Part shown: in pieces, positions 1 to 7,247 of the stretch | How positions within the stretch are numbered: position 1 is the stretch's first letter | Layout of the letters: each line of letters starts with the position of its first letter | Assembly (NCBI GenBank): GCA_041908585.1 | Contig: JAYRFB010000223.1 | Coordinates: 1 to 11,581, forward strand | Origin: CAINDZ01 sp041908585 | GTDB taxonomy: Bacteria > Krumholzibacteriota > Krumholzibacteriia > LZORAL124-64-63 | Direction: 5' to 3' | Length of the DNA: 11,581 bases | The notes under the pieces: generated by a model | Told to the model about the DNA's origin: nothing | Databases searched by the model: none | The model's input: only the letters and a program-made list of their open reading frames with translations | Made by a program: the position numbers and the translations under genes

Positions 1-1085
<1,085 letters not shown>

Positions 1086-1096
1086 GGTTGGCCTCC

Positions 1097-1140
1097 GTTG
1101 CCGCAACGATAATGTAGCAACATAAATGTTGCATGCAACA
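1097..1140. promoter_or_regulatory. Cluster of GTTGC/GCAAC half-sites (probable activator binding array)
   Basis: Five GTTGC or GCAAC half-sites occur in 44 bases. GTTGC-C-GCAAC is at 1097-1107. GCAACAT-AA-ATGTTGC is at 1117-1132. The perfect 14-base palindrome TGTTGCATGCAACA is at 1127-1140 and shares one arm with the previous repeat. The cluster begins directly upstream of the ribosome binding site of the divergent sigma-54 activator and lies about 120-165 bases upstream of the sigma-54 promoter match facing thioredoxin. Dimeric or oligomeric sites of this kind at this distance are typical enhancers for NtrC-type proteins. That the neighbouring activator binds them is inference. Confidence 0.6.
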
Positions 1141-1259
1141 CATTCCGTCGAGCACCTCCTGGCAAGCGCGCGCTGCCCAGGCTCTTGCCGCGACGATATG
1201 ATATTACACAACAACGGCTTATATGATCAACTAAAGGGATGCGCTCCCGCGGACAATTC

Positions 1260-1275
1260 GGGCACGAGTCCTGCG
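1260..1275 (+). promoter_or_regulatory. Sigma-54 (-24/-12) promoter candidate for thioredoxin
   Basis: The sequence GGGCACG-N4-CTGCG fits the consensus TGGCACG-N4-TTGCW. The -24 element GGCACG is exact, and the essential GG (1261-1262) and GC (1273-1274) have the correct spacing. Mismatches are the first T, the first T of TTGC and the final W. Transcription would start near 1286, about 78 bases before the thioredoxin start codon. The adjacent divergent gene is a sigma-54 activator, which raises the likelihood. CCTGC-gaa-GCAGG (1270-1282) also forms a small inverted repeat over the -12 region. Confidence 0.55.
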
Positions 1276-1292
1276 AAGCAGGTCCCGAGTGT

Positions 1293-1313
1293 GTTGCACA
1301 ACCCCGGTTGCAC
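1293..1313 (+). repeat. Two direct GTTGCAC repeats in the thioredoxin leader
   Basis: GTTGCAC occurs at 1293-1299 and again at 1307-1313, a 14-base period. Both carry the same GTTGC core as the upstream half-site cluster. They lie downstream of the predicted sigma-54 start site, in the untranslated leader of thioredoxin. A second binding position for the activator is possible, but there is no direct evidence for it. Confidence 0.4.
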
Positions 1314-1363
1314 CGCCCTGAAGGGACGTCGCAGCCGCCCCCCGCAAGCAAGGAGCGTTCGAC

Positions 1364-1687
1364 ATGGCCAACGTGATGGAATTCACCGTGGGGAACTTCG
1401 AGGCGGAAGTGAAGAACAGCGACGTGCCGGTGCTGGTGGATTTCTGGGCCCCGTGGTGCGGCCCCTGCCGGCAGCTGGGCCCCACGATCGAGCAGCTGGC
1501 CGGCGAGTACGCGGGCAAGGCCAAGGTCGGCAAGGTGAACGTGGACGACCACGGCGACCTGGCCGCGCAGTTCGGCATCCGCGGCATCCCCACCGTTCTG
1601 CTGTTCAAGGGCGGCAAGCAGGTGGGCAGCTTCGTCGGCCTGAAGCCCAAGGACGAGCTGGCGAAGGCGATCGACGCCGCGCTGTAG
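1364..1687 (+). CDS. trxA: Thioredoxin
   Basis: This is a 107-residue single-domain thioredoxin, the usual length for the family. It has the redox-active WCGPC at residues 31-35 and the cis-proline loop GIPT (Pro76). It is a cytoplasmic disulfide reductase, normally recycled by thioredoxin reductase, which is not in this window. The start ATG has AGGAG at 1351-1355, eight bases upstream. The gene is monocistronic in appearance: a strong hairpin follows the stop codon and the next gene starts 142 bases downstream. Its divergent partner is a sigma-54 activator, and a -24/-12 promoter match precedes it, so it is probably an inducible thioredoxin rather than the constitutive housekeeping copy. 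That regulatory reading is inference. Confidence 0.96.
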   Translation: MANVMEFTVGNFEAEVKNSDVPVLVDFWAPWCGPCRQLGPTIEQLAGEYAGKAKVGKVNVDDHGDLAAQFGIRGIPTVLLFKGGKQVGSFVGLKPKDELAKAIDAAL

Positions 1688-1709
1688 CCGCCGCCGCACC
1701 GAAGCTGCC

Positions 1710-1735
1710 GGCCGCCGCCCGCGAGGGCGGCGGCC
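1710..1735 (+). terminator. GC-rich stem-loop after thioredoxin, possible terminator
   Basis: A perfect 11-base-pair stem, GGCCGCCGCCC pairing with GGGCGGCGGCC, closes a four-base GCGA loop 22 bases after the thioredoxin stop codon. No T run follows, so it is not a canonical intrinsic terminator. It could act as a U-less terminator or as a 3' stabilising hairpin. Confidence 0.5.
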
Positions 1736-1829
1736 GCGCTTCCCGGTGCCGCCCATGCGCTTGCCGCAGGACGGCCGGCGGGCGACATTGGGACGTTGCG
1801 ACCCGGATCCCCAGCGCGCGAGGTGGCCC

Positions 1830-2768
1830 ATGGCCGGCATCATCAGCGGCGTCAAGCGCCTGTTCGGCGGCGGCGATCGCCCGAACAACGTCTTCTTCAT
1901 CGTCTTCGACAGCTGCCGCTGGGACGCGTACCAGGCCGCACGGACACCCAACCTGGACCGACTGGGCAAGGCCGAGCGCCGCTACAGCTACGCCAGCTGG
2001 ACCAGCCCCTCGCACTTCACCTTCCTGATGGGGATGATCCCGCACCAGAGCCCCCGTGGCGTCTTCGCCTCGGACGTCTACCGCGACGAATTCTCGCTGT
2101 GGTCGCAGCGCCTGAACCTCAAGGACGTCGAGTTCGGCCAATTCGTCCCCAAGCTCTCGCTGCCCTGGTTCCTGAAGTCGCAGGGCTACCGCACCGAGGG
2201 CGTGGTCAGCCTGCCCGTGCTCAACCCGATGACCTCGCTGAGCCAGCACTTCGATCGTTACGAGCTGGCGCCCAGCCACAACGACCTCGGGATCATCCTC
2301 GATGGCGGCACGGTCGCCCGCGAGGGCAAGGTGCCCCTGTCCATCGGCCGCATCGAGCCGCGCACCGACCAGCCGACGTTCTGGTTCATCAACACCGGCG
2401 AGACGCACTACCCCTACCTGCTGCCCGGCGAGTCGGCACGGGACCTGCCGCACATCAGCGGGGTGCACGGCGTGTTCAAGTCGCTGGACGAGTTCCTGAA
2501 GAACCCCGCCGAGGCCATGAAGGACCGCCGGCAGGACGAGTTCTTCACCCCGCAGCAGTTCCGCGCCTTCTACGACAAGCAGATCGCCTGCGTCGAGCAC
2601 CTCGACGGCGTCGTGGGCCGCCTGATGGACCGCTGCCCGGAGAACACCTACTTCATGGTGATGTCCGACCACGGCGAGCTTTTCGGCGAGGACGGCTACT
2701 TCGGCCACGGGCCGATCTTCCACGAGAAGGTGTTCGAGGTCTTCTACCTCGAGGGACGGCTGCCGTGA
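1830..2768 (+). CDS. Sulfatase-like / alkaline phosphatase superfamily protein
   Basis: This 312-residue protein has the layout of the sulfatase/alkaline phosphatase fold. The N-terminal metal strand is NNVFFIVFDSCRWDA (Asp27), followed by TPNLDRLG at 39-46. The nucleophile segment is SWTSPSH at 56-62. Next come NTGETHYPY (His193) and a C-terminal metal motif SDHGELFGEDGYFGHG (Asp280, His281, His293). True sulfatases carry Cys or Ser in CxPSR at the nucleophile position; here the aligned residue is Thr58 and the Arg is His62. Thr is used by phospho-transferring members of the superfamily, so a phosphatase, phosphodiesterase or phosphotransferase is at least as likely as a sulfatase. There is no signal peptide, so it should be cytoplasmic. 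The start at 1830 is chosen because AGGTGG (1821-1826) precedes it; an in-frame ATG at 1746 overlaps the end of the hairpin region. The substrate is unknown. Confidence 0.82.
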   Translation: MAGIISGVKRLFGGGDRPNNVFFIVFDSCRWDAYQAARTPNLDRLGKAERRYSYASWTSPSHFTFLMGMIPHQSPRGVFASDVYRDEFSLWSQRLNLKDVEFGQFVPKLSLPWFLKSQGYRTEGVVSLPVLNPMTSLSQHFDRYELAPSHNDLGIILDGGTVAREGKVPLSIGRIEPRTDQPTFWFINTGETHYPYLLPGESARDLPHISGVHGVFKSLDEFLKNPAEAMKDRRQDEFFTPQQFRAFYDKQIACVEHLDGVVGRLMDRCPENTYFMVMSDHGELFGEDGYFGHGPIFHEKVFEVFYLEGRLP

Positions 2769-3241
2769 ACGCTCCCGATCCCCGGCTGATGCGCGCGGCC
2801 GTCGACGAGGCGCTGGCCGGGCTGGCCGGCGGCGACGGCGGCCCGTTCGGCGCGGTCGTCGTGCGCGACGGCGTCGTGATCGCGCGCGGCCACAACCAGG
2901 TGGTCGGCAATGCGGACCCCACCGCGCACGCCGAGGTGCAGGCCATCCGCGCCGCCTGCCGCCAGCTGGGCACCTTCGACCTCTCGGGCTGCGAGATCTA
3001 CGCCACCTGCGAGCCCTGCCCCATGTGCTTCGCCGCCATCCACTGGGCGCGCCTGGACCGCGTCGTCTACGGCGCCACCCGTGCGGACGCTGCCGCCGTC
3101 GGTTTTGACGACGCCGCGATCTACGACGTCCTTGCCGGAAGCCGCGAGCCGGCGTTCACGGTGCTGCCCTCGGTCGAGGCCGACGCCTGCCGCACGCTCA
3201 TGGAGAAGTGGCACGCGGACGAGGGCCGCATCCCCTACTGA
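2765..3241 (+). CDS. guaD: Guanine deaminase-type cytidine-deaminase-fold protein
   Basis: This 158-residue zinc deaminase starts at GTG in a GTGA overlap with the preceding stop codon, with GAGGGA (2751-2756) eight bases upstream. Zinc and catalytic residues are clear: HAE at 55-57 (His55 ligand, Glu57 proton shuttle) and PCPMC at 84-88 (Cys85 and Cys88). Several features match the Bacillus GuaD type better than the tRNA deaminase TadA: GGPFGAVVV near residue 25, DPTAHAEV, CEIYATCEPCPMCxxAIHWAR, GFDDAAIY at 113-120, and a C-terminal tail ending in Tyr158. In that family a C-terminal aromatic tail contributes to the neighbouring active site. The likely reaction is guanine to xanthine plus ammonia. 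Related nucleobase or s-triazine substrates cannot be excluded. Coupling to the sulfatase-fold gene suggests joint expression. Confidence 0.85.
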   Translation: MNAPDPRLMRAAVDEALAGLAGGDGGPFGAVVVRDGVVIARGHNQVVGNADPTAHAEVQAIRAACRQLGTFDLSGCEIYATCEPCPMCFAAIHWARLDRVVYGATRADAAAVGFDDAAIYDVLAGSREPAFTVLPSVEADACRTLMEKWHADEGRIPY

Positions 3242-3276
3242 CCGGGGCCCAGGACATCCACCGGCCGGGGGACACC

Positions 3277-4242
3277 ATGCACGGGCACCATCACCACCAC
3301 GCACCACACGAACACGGGCACGGCCACCACCACGGGCACGCGCATGGCCACGGCCACGCGCCGGGGGCCGTCCCCCAGCGCGCCTTCACGATCGGCATCG
3401 CCCTCAATGTGGCCTTCGTCGCCCTCGAGGCCGGCGCCGGGCTCGTGACCGGGTCGCTGGCCCTGCTGGCCGACGCCGGCCACAACCTCTCGGACGTCCT
3501 CGGGCTGGTGCTTGCCTGGGGGGCCGTGCGACTGGCGCGGCGCGCGCCGACCTCGCGGCGCACGTACGGCTGGCGCCGCTCCTCGATCATGGCGGCGCTC
3601 CTGAACGCGCTGCTGCTGCTCGTGGCGGTGGGAGGCATCGGCTGGGAGGCGGTGCGGCGCGCCCAGGAGCCCGTGGCGGTGCCCGGTCTGCCGATCATCA
3701 TCGTGGCCGGCATCGGCTTCCTGGTCAACGGCGCCACGGCGGCCCTGTTCCTGTCGAGCCGGCGCCACGACCTCAACGCGCGCGGGGCGTTCCTGCACAT
3801 GGCCGCCGACGCCGCCGTCTCGCTCGGCGTGGTCGCCTCGGGCGCCGCCATCCTCGCCACGGGCTGGGCGTGGCTGGACCCGGTGGTCAGCCTCGTGATC
3901 GCCGTGGTCATCCTGGCGGGAACCTGGGGCCTGCTGCGCGAGGCGCTCGACCTCGTGCTCGACGCCGTGCCCCCGGGCATCGACCCGGCCGCGGTACGCG
4001 ACCACCTCGCCGCGCTGCCGGGGGTGACGGCCGTCCACGACCTCCACATCTGGGCCCTGAGCACGACCGAGGTGGCGCTGACCGCGCACCTGGTCAAGCC
4101 CGACCCCCGCGACGACGACCTGCTGGTGGCCCGCGCCGCCGGAGAGCTGCGCGAGCGCTTCGGCATCGGCCACGCCACGCTGCAGTGGGAGCGCGCCGAC
4201 GGCGACTGCCCGGGCGCCCCCTGCGCCGCCACCGATCAGTAG
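3277..4242 (+). CDS. Cation diffusion facilitator (CDF) metal exporter with His-rich N-terminus
   Basis: This 321-residue protein has a His-rich N-terminus (residues 1-28: runs such as HGHHHHHAPHEHGHG). Six hydrophobic segments lie between about 36 and 228, followed by a cytoplasmic ferredoxin-like domain to about residue 305. The paired HxxxD metal sites of the family are present in transmembrane segments 2 (AGHNLSD, His69 and Asp73) and 5 (HMAAD, His174 and Asp178). This HD/HD arrangement is typical of the CzcD/ZitB branch, which exports Zn2+, Cd2+ or Co2+ in exchange for protons. The final residues contain two Cys (311 and 316). The start ATG at 3277 has GGGGGA four bases upstream and lies 35 bases after guaD, so the gene probably belongs to the same transcript. 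Its last seven bases overlap the convergent cydB. Confidence 0.93.
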   Translation: MHGHHHHHAPHEHGHGHHHGHAHGHGHAPGAVPQRAFTIGIALNVAFVALEAGAGLVTGSLALLADAGHNLSDVLGLVLAWGAVRLARRAPTSRRTYGWRRSSIMAALLNALLLLVAVGGIGWEAVRRAQEPVAVPGLPIIIVAGIGFLVNGATAALFLSSRRHDLNARGAFLHMAADAAVSLGVVASGAAILATGWAWLDPVVSLVIAVVILAGTWGLLREALDLVLDAVPPGIDPAAVRDHLAALPGVTAVHDLHIWALSTTEVALTAHLVKPDPRDDDLLVARAAGELRERFGIGHATLQWERADGDCPGAPCAATDQ

Positions 4243-5261
4243 GACATCGCGTCCAGCTTCACCTTGCCGCGAAACACCCGGTAGATGTGGAAGGTGTAGC
4301 CGACCACCAGCGGCATGCCGACGCCGGCCAGGATCAGCATCGTGCGCAGCGTCGCCGGGGAACTGGCCGCATTGTAGCAGTCCAGGCTCGTCCCCGACGG
4401 CCCATTGCCGTGGATCAGCTCCGGGAACATGCCGATGCCCAGCAGCAGGAGCAGCAGCAGGATCGTCGCCGACGAGGCCAGGAACGCCGCCAGCTCGCGG
4501 CCGCGATGCACCTCGCGCGGGATGTCGGCGATCGCCAGCAGGCTGGCCAGCGGCACCGCGAACAGCCATGGCTGCTGGCGGAACGGCTCCGCCAGCCGCG
4601 GCACGTACAGCAGCGTCGCCAGGGTCATGGTCGCGTACATCAGGACGAAGAAGATGATCGCCGGCCGCACCCAGCCGCGAACGCGGCGGTTCAGCTCGCC
4701 CTCGGTCTTCATCACCAGGTAGATGGCGCCGTGCATGGCGAAGAGCGCCACCACGGTCAGGCCCGTCAGCAGCGCGTACGGGTGCAGCTGCGCCGCCAGG
4801 GCGCCGCGGTAGCCGAAATCCGGCCCGATGTCCACGCCCCAGGCGATGTTGCCCATCGCCACGCCGATCAGGAACGATCCCAGCACGCTGGACAGGCAGA
4901 ATGCCGCGTCCCAGGCCGCGCGCCAGCGGCGACCGGGGCGCAGGCTGCGCACGTGGATCGAGATGCCGCGGAAGATCAGCATGAACAGCAGCAGGATGAA
5001 GGCGGTGTAGAAGCCGCTGAACGCCGTCGCGTAGGCTTCCGGAAAGGCGGCGAACAGCGCGCCGCCTCCGGTCACCAGCCAGACCTGGTTGCCGTCCCAG
5101 AACGGGCCGATGGCGTTCAGGAACACGCGTCGCTCGTGGTCGCCGCGCGCGAAGAGGTGCAGCGCCCCGACGCCCAGGTCGAAGCCGTCCAGCACCGCGT
5201 AGCCCGCCAGCAGCGCCCCCACCAGCGCATACCAGGCGATGTTGAGGAAACCGCCGTCCAT
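4236..5261 (-). CDS. cydB: Cytochrome bd quinol oxidase subunit II
   Basis: The product is a 341-residue membrane protein with about eight to nine hydrophobic segments. It carries the CydB N-terminal signature (LDGFDLGVG at 25-32) and the conserved GPFWDGNQVWLVTGGGALFAAFP region at about 52-74. It pairs with CydA to form the bd-type terminal oxidase in the cytoplasmic membrane. Its ATG shares one base with the cydA stop (TGATG), and GGGGAGG (complement of 5269-5275) precedes it by seven bases, so the two subunits are translationally coupled. The C-terminal codons overlap the end of the convergent CDF gene by seven bases. No small CydX-type gene follows, because the downstream strand is occupied by that CDF gene. 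Confidence 0.96.
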   Translation of the reverse strand: MDGGFLNIAWYALVGALLAGYAVLDGFDLGVGALHLFARGDHERRVFLNAIGPFWDGNQVWLVTGGGALFAAFPEAYATAFSGFYTAFILLLFMLIFRGISIHVRSLRPGRRWRAAWDAAFCLSSVLGSFLIGVAMGNIAWGVDIGPDFGYRGALAAQLHPYALLTGLTVVALFAMHGAIYLVMKTEGELNRRVRGWVRPAIIFFVLMYATMTLATLLYVPRLAEPFRQQPWLFAVPLASLLAIADIPREVHRGRELAAFLASSATILLLLLLLGIGMFPELIHGNGPSGTSLDCYNAASSPATLRTMLILAGVGMPLVVGYTFHIYRVFRGKVKLDAMSY

Positions 5262-6607
5262 CAGGCCGCCTCCCCGTGGGCCGCCGCGCCCGGCTCGTGC
5301 GGCCCCTGCCGCACCTTCTGGTCCAGCAGCACGATGAACACGACGAACAGCGCCAGGTAGATGACGGTGAACAGCACCAGCGACAGCAGCACCTGGCCGG
5401 GCGCCAGCGTGGGGCTCACCGCGTCGGCCGTGCGCATCAGGCCGTGCACGATCCACGGCTGTCGCCCCACCTCGGCCGCCGCCCAGCCCAGCTGGTTGGC
5501 CATCTGGGGCAGCAGCACGGCGAACACGAGCACCCAGAGCAGCGGCCGTGAGCGGAACAGCGCCCCCCGCCACGCCAGCAGGCCGCCGCCCCACGACAGG
5601 AGGATCAGGAGCATGCCGATCGCCACCATGAGGTGGTAGAACTGGAAGCTCGCCTGCACGGGCGGCCGCTCGTCGACGGGAATGTCGTCGAGCCCCTTGA
5701 CGAAGGTGTCGCGGCTGCCGCCGACCAGGACGCTGAGCAGCCCGGGTATGCGGATGCCGTGCACGGTCCGGTTCGCCTCGTCGACCCAGCCGATGATGGT
5801 CAGGTCCGCATTGCGCCCCGAGGCGTAGATGCCCTCGAACGCCGCCAGCTTCGCCGGTTGGTGCTCGGCGACGGTGACCGCGCTGCCATGGCCGGTCACG
5901 AGCTGGCCCAACGAGGCGACCATCCCCAGCCCCAGCCCGATCCGGATCGAGGTGCGCGCCAGGTGGTGGTGACGGTCCTTCAGCAGGTACCACGCGCCCA
6001 CCGAGGCGACGAAGAACGCGCCCGCCTGCCAGCAGCCCATGATCGTGTGTGACAGCCGGTCCAGCGACGATGGGTTCATCACCGCGCCCCAGAAGCTGGT
6101 GATCTCGGCGCGCGTGCCCTGCGCCGTCTCGACGATGCGGTAGGCCGTCGGCGTCTGCATCCAGCTGTTGGCCACGACGATCCAGACGGCGCTGAAGTGC
6201 GCGCCAAGGCAGACCATCAGGGTCGAAAAGAAGTGGAGTCGCGGGCCGACGCGGTCCCAGCCGAACAGCAGCACCGCCAGGAAGCCGGATTCCAGGAAGA
6301 AGGCGAAGATGCCCTCGGCCGCGAGCGGCCCGCCGAAGATGTCGCCGACGAAACGCGAATAGCGGGCCCAGTTGGTGCCGAACTCGAACTCCATGACGAT
6401 GCCGGTGCCGACGCCGAAGGCGAAGATGAGCCCGAAGATCCGCACCCAGAACCGCGTCAGTTCCCGGTAGCGCGGGTCGCGCGTCCGCAACCAGAGTCCC
6501 TCCATCACCACCAGCGCCACGCCCAGGCCGATGCTCAGCGGCGGGTACAGGTAGTGGAAGCCGATCGTGATGGCGAACTGCAGGCGGGACAGCAGGACCA
6601 GGTCCAT
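5261..6607 (-). CDS. cydA: Cytochrome bd quinol oxidase subunit I, short Q-loop form
   Basis: This 448-residue subunit carries the haem- and proton-path residues of CydA. His18 is the high-spin haem ligand, Glu98 and Glu106 are conserved acids, and His187 and probably Met327 are haem b558 ligands. KLAAFEG at 253-259 is the quinol-site start of the Q loop, and GRQPW at 381-385 is the family signature. It is about 70 residues shorter than the E. coli protein because the C-terminal part of the Q loop is missing, as in short-loop CydA and cyanide-insensitive oxidases. The enzyme oxidises quinol and reduces O2 to water with high affinity, and bd oxidases are known to resist NO and sulfide. The start ATG at 6607 has GAGGAG upstream, and the protein from MDLVLLSRLQF matches the family start. 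An in-frame extension to 6706 is not supported. It is divergent from the bacilliredoxin/Fe-S operon. Confidence 0.96.
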   Translation of the reverse strand: MDLVLLSRLQFAITIGFHYLYPPLSIGLGVALVVMEGLWLRTRDPRYRELTRFWVRIFGLIFAFGVGTGIVMEFEFGTNWARYSRFVGDIFGGPLAAEGIFAFFLESGFLAVLLFGWDRVGPRLHFFSTLMVCLGAHFSAVWIVVANSWMQTPTAYRIVETAQGTRAEITSFWGAVMNPSSLDRLSHTIMGCWQAGAFFVASVGAWYLLKDRHHHLARTSIRIGLGLGMVASLGQLVTGHGSAVTVAEHQPAKLAAFEGIYASGRNADLTIIGWVDEANRTVHGIRIPGLLSVLVGGSRDTFVKGLDDIPVDERPPVQASFQFYHLMVAIGMLLILLSWGGGLLAWRGALFRSRPLLWVLVFAVLLPQMANQLGWAAAEVGRQPWIVHGLMRTADAVSPTLAPGQVLLSLVLFTVIYLALFVVFIVLLDQKVRQGPHEPGAAAHGEAA

Positions 6608-6676
6608 GGCGGCTCCTCGGGACGGCGCGCGCTTGCGAGCGGGCAGGAGCCAACGATGGTACGGCGCCGCGCGCGG

Positions 6677-6691
6677 GTCAACATACTTGAC
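6677..6691. promoter_or_regulatory. Inverted repeat GTCAA-N5-TTGAC overlapping a -35 box
   Basis: GTCAA (6677-6681) and TTGAC (6687-6691) are exact inverted arms around CATAC. The right arm coincides with the -35 hexamer of the promoter for the bacilliredoxin operon, so a bound regulator would affect initiation. The sequence ATACTTGAC (6683-6691) also equals the left half of the published IscR type 1 consensus ATASYYGAC, but the right half of that consensus is poorly matched. The regulator is not identified. Confidence 0.4.
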
Positions 6692-6715
6692 ATTTTTGGT
6701 AATCATTTCTATATC
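6687..6715 (+). promoter_or_regulatory. Sigma-70-type promoter for the bacilliredoxin/Fe-S operon
   Basis: An exact TTGACA (6687-6692) is followed by 17 bases and TATATC (6710-6715, four of six matches). It sits in a short AT-rich island inside otherwise very GC-rich DNA and faces the bacilliredoxin gene. The start site would be near 6722, giving a leader of about 90 bases. I could not identify a convincing promoter for cydA on the other strand of this 206-base intergenic region. Confidence 0.65.
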
Positions 6716-6813
6716 AGTGCGGTGACATGGGATATGCGAATCGGGGCGCGCCCGGTGCCGCCCCGCCCACGCCGGCGCCTACGGGCGACGGCACGCCAAG
6801 GAGAACAGGCACC

Positions 6814-7230
6814 ATGCCCTACCCCGAGCAGCTCGTGGCCCCCATGCGGGCCGAATTGACCAGCGCCGGAGTGCGCGAACTGCGCACCGCCGGCGAGGTG
6901 GACGACTGGTTCGCGCAGCGCGAAGGCTCGGCGTTGCTGCTGGTGAACTCGGTATGCGGCTGCGCCGCCGGCAGTGCACGGCCCGCCGTCAAGCTCGCCA
7001 TGTCCGGGACCCGCCGCCCCGACCGCGTGGCCACCGTGTTCGCCGGCCAGGATCTCGAGGCCACCTCCCGCGCGCGCGCCCTGATCGGCGATGTGCCGCC
7101 GAGCAGCCCGTCGATCGCCCTGCTGAAGGACGGCGAGCTGGTTCACTTCGTGCCGCGACACCTGATCGAGGGACAATCGGCCGAGGTCATCGCCGGCGAG
7201 CTGGCCGCGGCGTTCGCCCAGTACTGCTGA
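6814..7230 (+). CDS. Bacilliredoxin, BrxA/BrxB (YphP/YqiW) family
   Basis: This 138-residue thioredoxin-fold protein closely follows the Bacillus YphP pattern: YxxQLVxPMRxELTxAGVREL at the N-terminus, VNSVCGCAAGSARPA with the CGC redox motif at 48-50, VFAGQDLEAT, PPSSPSIALLKDG, VHFVPRHLIEG, and a C-terminal Cys138. In Firmicutes, bacilliredoxins remove bacillithiol from S-bacillithiolated proteins; the family also has weak disulfide isomerase activity. Its native low-molecular-weight thiol in this organism is unknown. The ATG at 6814 is preferred over an in-frame ATG at 6727 because AAGGAG (6798-6803) precedes it and the family starts here. It is the first gene of a three-gene operon, 17 bases before the A-type Fe-S carrier gene. 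Confidence 0.93.
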   Translation: MPYPEQLVAPMRAELTSAGVRELRTAGEVDDWFAQREGSALLLVNSVCGCAAGSARPAVKLAMSGTRRPDRVATVFAGQDLEATSRARALIGDVPPSSPSIALLKDGELVHFVPRHLIEGQSAEVIAGELAAAFAQYC

Positions 7231-7247
7231 ATCCGAGCGGAGGCATG

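Noticed and set aside
1161..1189. Two other sigma-54-like matches (TGGCAA...GCTGCC and TGCCCAG...CTTGCC)
   Set aside because: In the first the GG to GC spacing is one base short. In the second the essential -24 GG is lost. The match at 1260-1275 keeps both elements with correct spacing.
2765..3241. Assignment of the deaminase as tRNA adenosine deaminase TadA
   Set aside because: The HAE and PCxxC motifs are shared, but CEIYATCEPCPMC-AIHWAR, GFDDAAIY and the C-terminal Tyr tail match the guanine deaminase type.
3277..3360. Short CAC/CAT/GGC-rich repeats at the CDF start, similar to the 3' end of the NifX-like gene
   Set aside because: These are codons for His-Gly metal-binding tracts inside coding sequence, not DNA repeats or a CRISPR array.
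2910..5360. 816-codon plus-strand open frame across guaD, the CDF gene and cydB
   Set aside because: It is an out-of-frame and antisense shadow created by high GC. It crosses three well-supported genes on both strands and has low-complexity composition.
4236..6653. Single 805-codon minus-strand frame covering cydB and the region of cydA
   Set aside because: Only the last 341 codons (from ATG 5261) are a real protein, CydB. The upstream part is an out-of-frame reading of cydA.
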